In this document: positions 6,189 to 6,800 of the stretch, piece after piece
Layout of the letters: each line of letters begins with the position of its first letter
How positions within the stretch are numbered: the first letter of the stretch is position 1
NCBI GenBank assembly: GCA_964625145.1
Contig: CAZVAQ010000174.1
Coordinates: 1 to 6,800, forward strand
DNA: 6,800 bases
Source of the DNA: CAYTRP01 sp964625145
GTDB lineage: Bacteria; Sumerlaeota; Sumerlaeia; SLMS01; JAHLLQ01
Direction of reading: 5' to 3'
Notes under the pieces: model-generated
The model's input: only the letters and a program-made list of their open reading frames with translations
Databases searched by the model: none
What the model was told of the DNA's origin: nothing
Translations under genes and position numbers: made by a program

Positions 6189-6226
6189 ACCCCGCGACTT
6201 CTCAAGCCGTGGGGTTTTTCTTCTTC
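6189..6226 (+). terminator. Intrinsic terminator of the comM/DUF cassette transcript
   Basis: Arms ACCCCGCG (6189-6196) and CGTGGGGT (6208-6215) pair over 8 bp with one G-T wobble. The 11-base loop can add a 3-bp inner stem (CTT/AAG). TTTTTCTTCTTC follows on the + strand (6215-6226). There is no T-run on the other side, so it acts only on + transcripts. It overlaps the stop and last codons of the convergent phosphatase gene, whose lysine-rich C-terminus is encoded by the complement of the T-run. Confidence 0.8.
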
Positions 6227-6684
6227 AGGTACGACTCCCACGCGTAGACCGATTGTTCCTGCTGGAATGTCTCGATGCTGCCGGGGCGTTCCTCGCGGAC
6301 GCGGGCGATGGCCTCGTCGGCGGGGAGGCCCATGGAGACCATCAGGCAGGCCAGGATCGTTCCGGTGCGGCCCATGCCAGCGCGGCAATGCACGACGACG
6401 GCAGAGTCGCCCTCCTGTTCCCAGGCGGACTTGGCAAAGGCATGGATGTCGTATATCTGATCCAGCGCCGGGGGGGAGAAGTCGGGGACGGGAACATGAA
6501 GGTGGCGCAATCCGGCGGCCTCAAAATCCTTCGCGGTTCCCGGAGCAGCCTCGCTCAGCGAGACTACCTTCGTGATTCCCTGGCGGCGGTACTCGGCCAG
6601 GTCCTGCTCCAACGGCTGGTACTGGCCGGGGAGCGCCGAGCCGGCGAGCTTTCCGGGCACGACAAAGGAGAAATTGTGCGGCAT
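6202..6684 (-). CDS. Dual-specificity protein phosphatase, DUSP23-like
   Basis: 160 residues, one complete cysteine-dependent phosphatase domain of the compact DUSP23/atypical dual-specificity type. The signature loop VVHCRAGMGRTGT (97-109) holds nucleophile C100 and phosphate-binding R106 in CX5R spacing. D68 in VPVPDFSPP (64-72) is the likely general acid. RPGSIETFQQEQ (133-144) matches the conserved segment after the active site. The beginning MPHNFSFVVPGKLAGSALPG (1-20) is the characteristic DUSP23 N-terminus 'PNFSWV.PG.LAG.A.PG'. The ATG at 6684 is chosen because AGGAGGT (6695-6701, complement) lies 10 bases upstream; an in-frame GTG at 6717 lies upstream of that site. No signal peptide is present, so it is cytoplasmic. 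The physiological substrate is unknown: a phosphoprotein, nucleotide or phosphorylated metabolite are all possible. It is convergent with the DUF cassette and has no functional partner in view. Confidence 0.92.
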   Translation of the reverse strand: MPHNFSFVVPGKLAGSALPGQYQPLEQDLAEYRRQGITKVVSLSEAAPGTAKDFEAAGLRHLHVPVPDFSPPALDQIYDIHAFAKSAWEQEGDSAVVVHCRAGMGRTGTILACLMVSMGLPADEAIARVREERPGSIETFQQEQSVYAWESYLKKKNPTA

Positions 6685-6694
6685 CGGGTGGCAG

Positions 6695-6701
6695 ACCTCC
6701 T
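6695..6701 (-). promoter_or_regulatory. Shine-Dalgarno sequence of the phosphatase gene
   Basis: AGGAGGT on the - strand, complementary to the 16S rRNA 3' end, lies 10 bases before the ATG at 6684. It decides the start against the upstream in-frame GTG at 6717, which would place this site inside the coding sequence. Confidence 0.75.
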
Positions 6702-6800
6702 CGGCCTTCGCCTGCACCGAGAGGCTGGTGACCCGGCTTCAAACGTGGCAACCGTAAGTTCCGCGAGGTCCGGGCCCGGCGTTTTCCCTTGGTTCCCCGA

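Noticed and set aside
1..6800. tRNA genes, CRISPR array, transposase or phage integration site
   Set aside because: No regularly spaced repeats, transposase or integrase motifs, terminal inverted repeats, or tRNA-like TTCGA/anticodon arrangement could be found by reading both strands.

Overview
The window is high-GC bacterial chromosomal DNA, with GC-rich third codon positions and Shine-Dalgarno-type start sites. It carries six intact protein genes and one broken one. No rRNA, tRNA, CRISPR array, insertion sequence or phage gene is visible. The gene mix (a secreted glycosidase with a beta-rich C-terminus, an AlkD-type protein, a DUF1801 protein, a ComM/YifB ATPase, a degraded DUF4160/DUF2442 cassette and a DUSP23-like phosphatase) and an intergenic two-hairpin repeat of the GGGCCGG...CCAGGG...CCCTGG type suggest an environmental bacterium of the Planctomycetota/Verrucomicrobiota/Hydrogenedentota kind. 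That assignment is an impression from style, not proof.

Layout. 149-2137 (+) encodes a large exported protein whose architecture resembles glycoside hydrolase family 66 (dextranase/cycloisomaltooligosaccharide glucanotransferase). 2138-2536 is a 399-base gap between convergent genes and holds two diverged copies of a two-hairpin element. 2537-3217 (-) is an AlkD-like DNA alkylation repair protein and 3286-3735 (-) a DUF1801 protein. They may be co-transcribed across a 68-base gap that contains a near-perfect palindrome. Divergent from them, 3872-5428 (+) is a complete ComM/YifB AAA+ ATPase.

Directly behind comM lies a tight three-gene + strand cassette. It consists of a DUF4160 gene broken by a one-base deletion and an internal stop (5431-5666), an intact DUF2442 gene with its own ribosome binding site (5647-5922), and a 77-residue protein I do not recognise, whose start overlaps the DUF2442 stop (5906-6139). 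A strong intrinsic terminator (6189-6226) closes the cassette and overlaps the last codons of the convergent phosphatase gene (6202-6684, -). I see nothing in the terminal 6685-6800 beyond the phosphatase ribosome binding site, and only a short direct repeat in 1-148.

Most genes look like independent housekeeping or accessory functions. The parts that merit attention are the decayed DUF4160-DUF2442-orphan cassette, the covarying two-hairpin repeat, and the divergent GH66-like enzyme.
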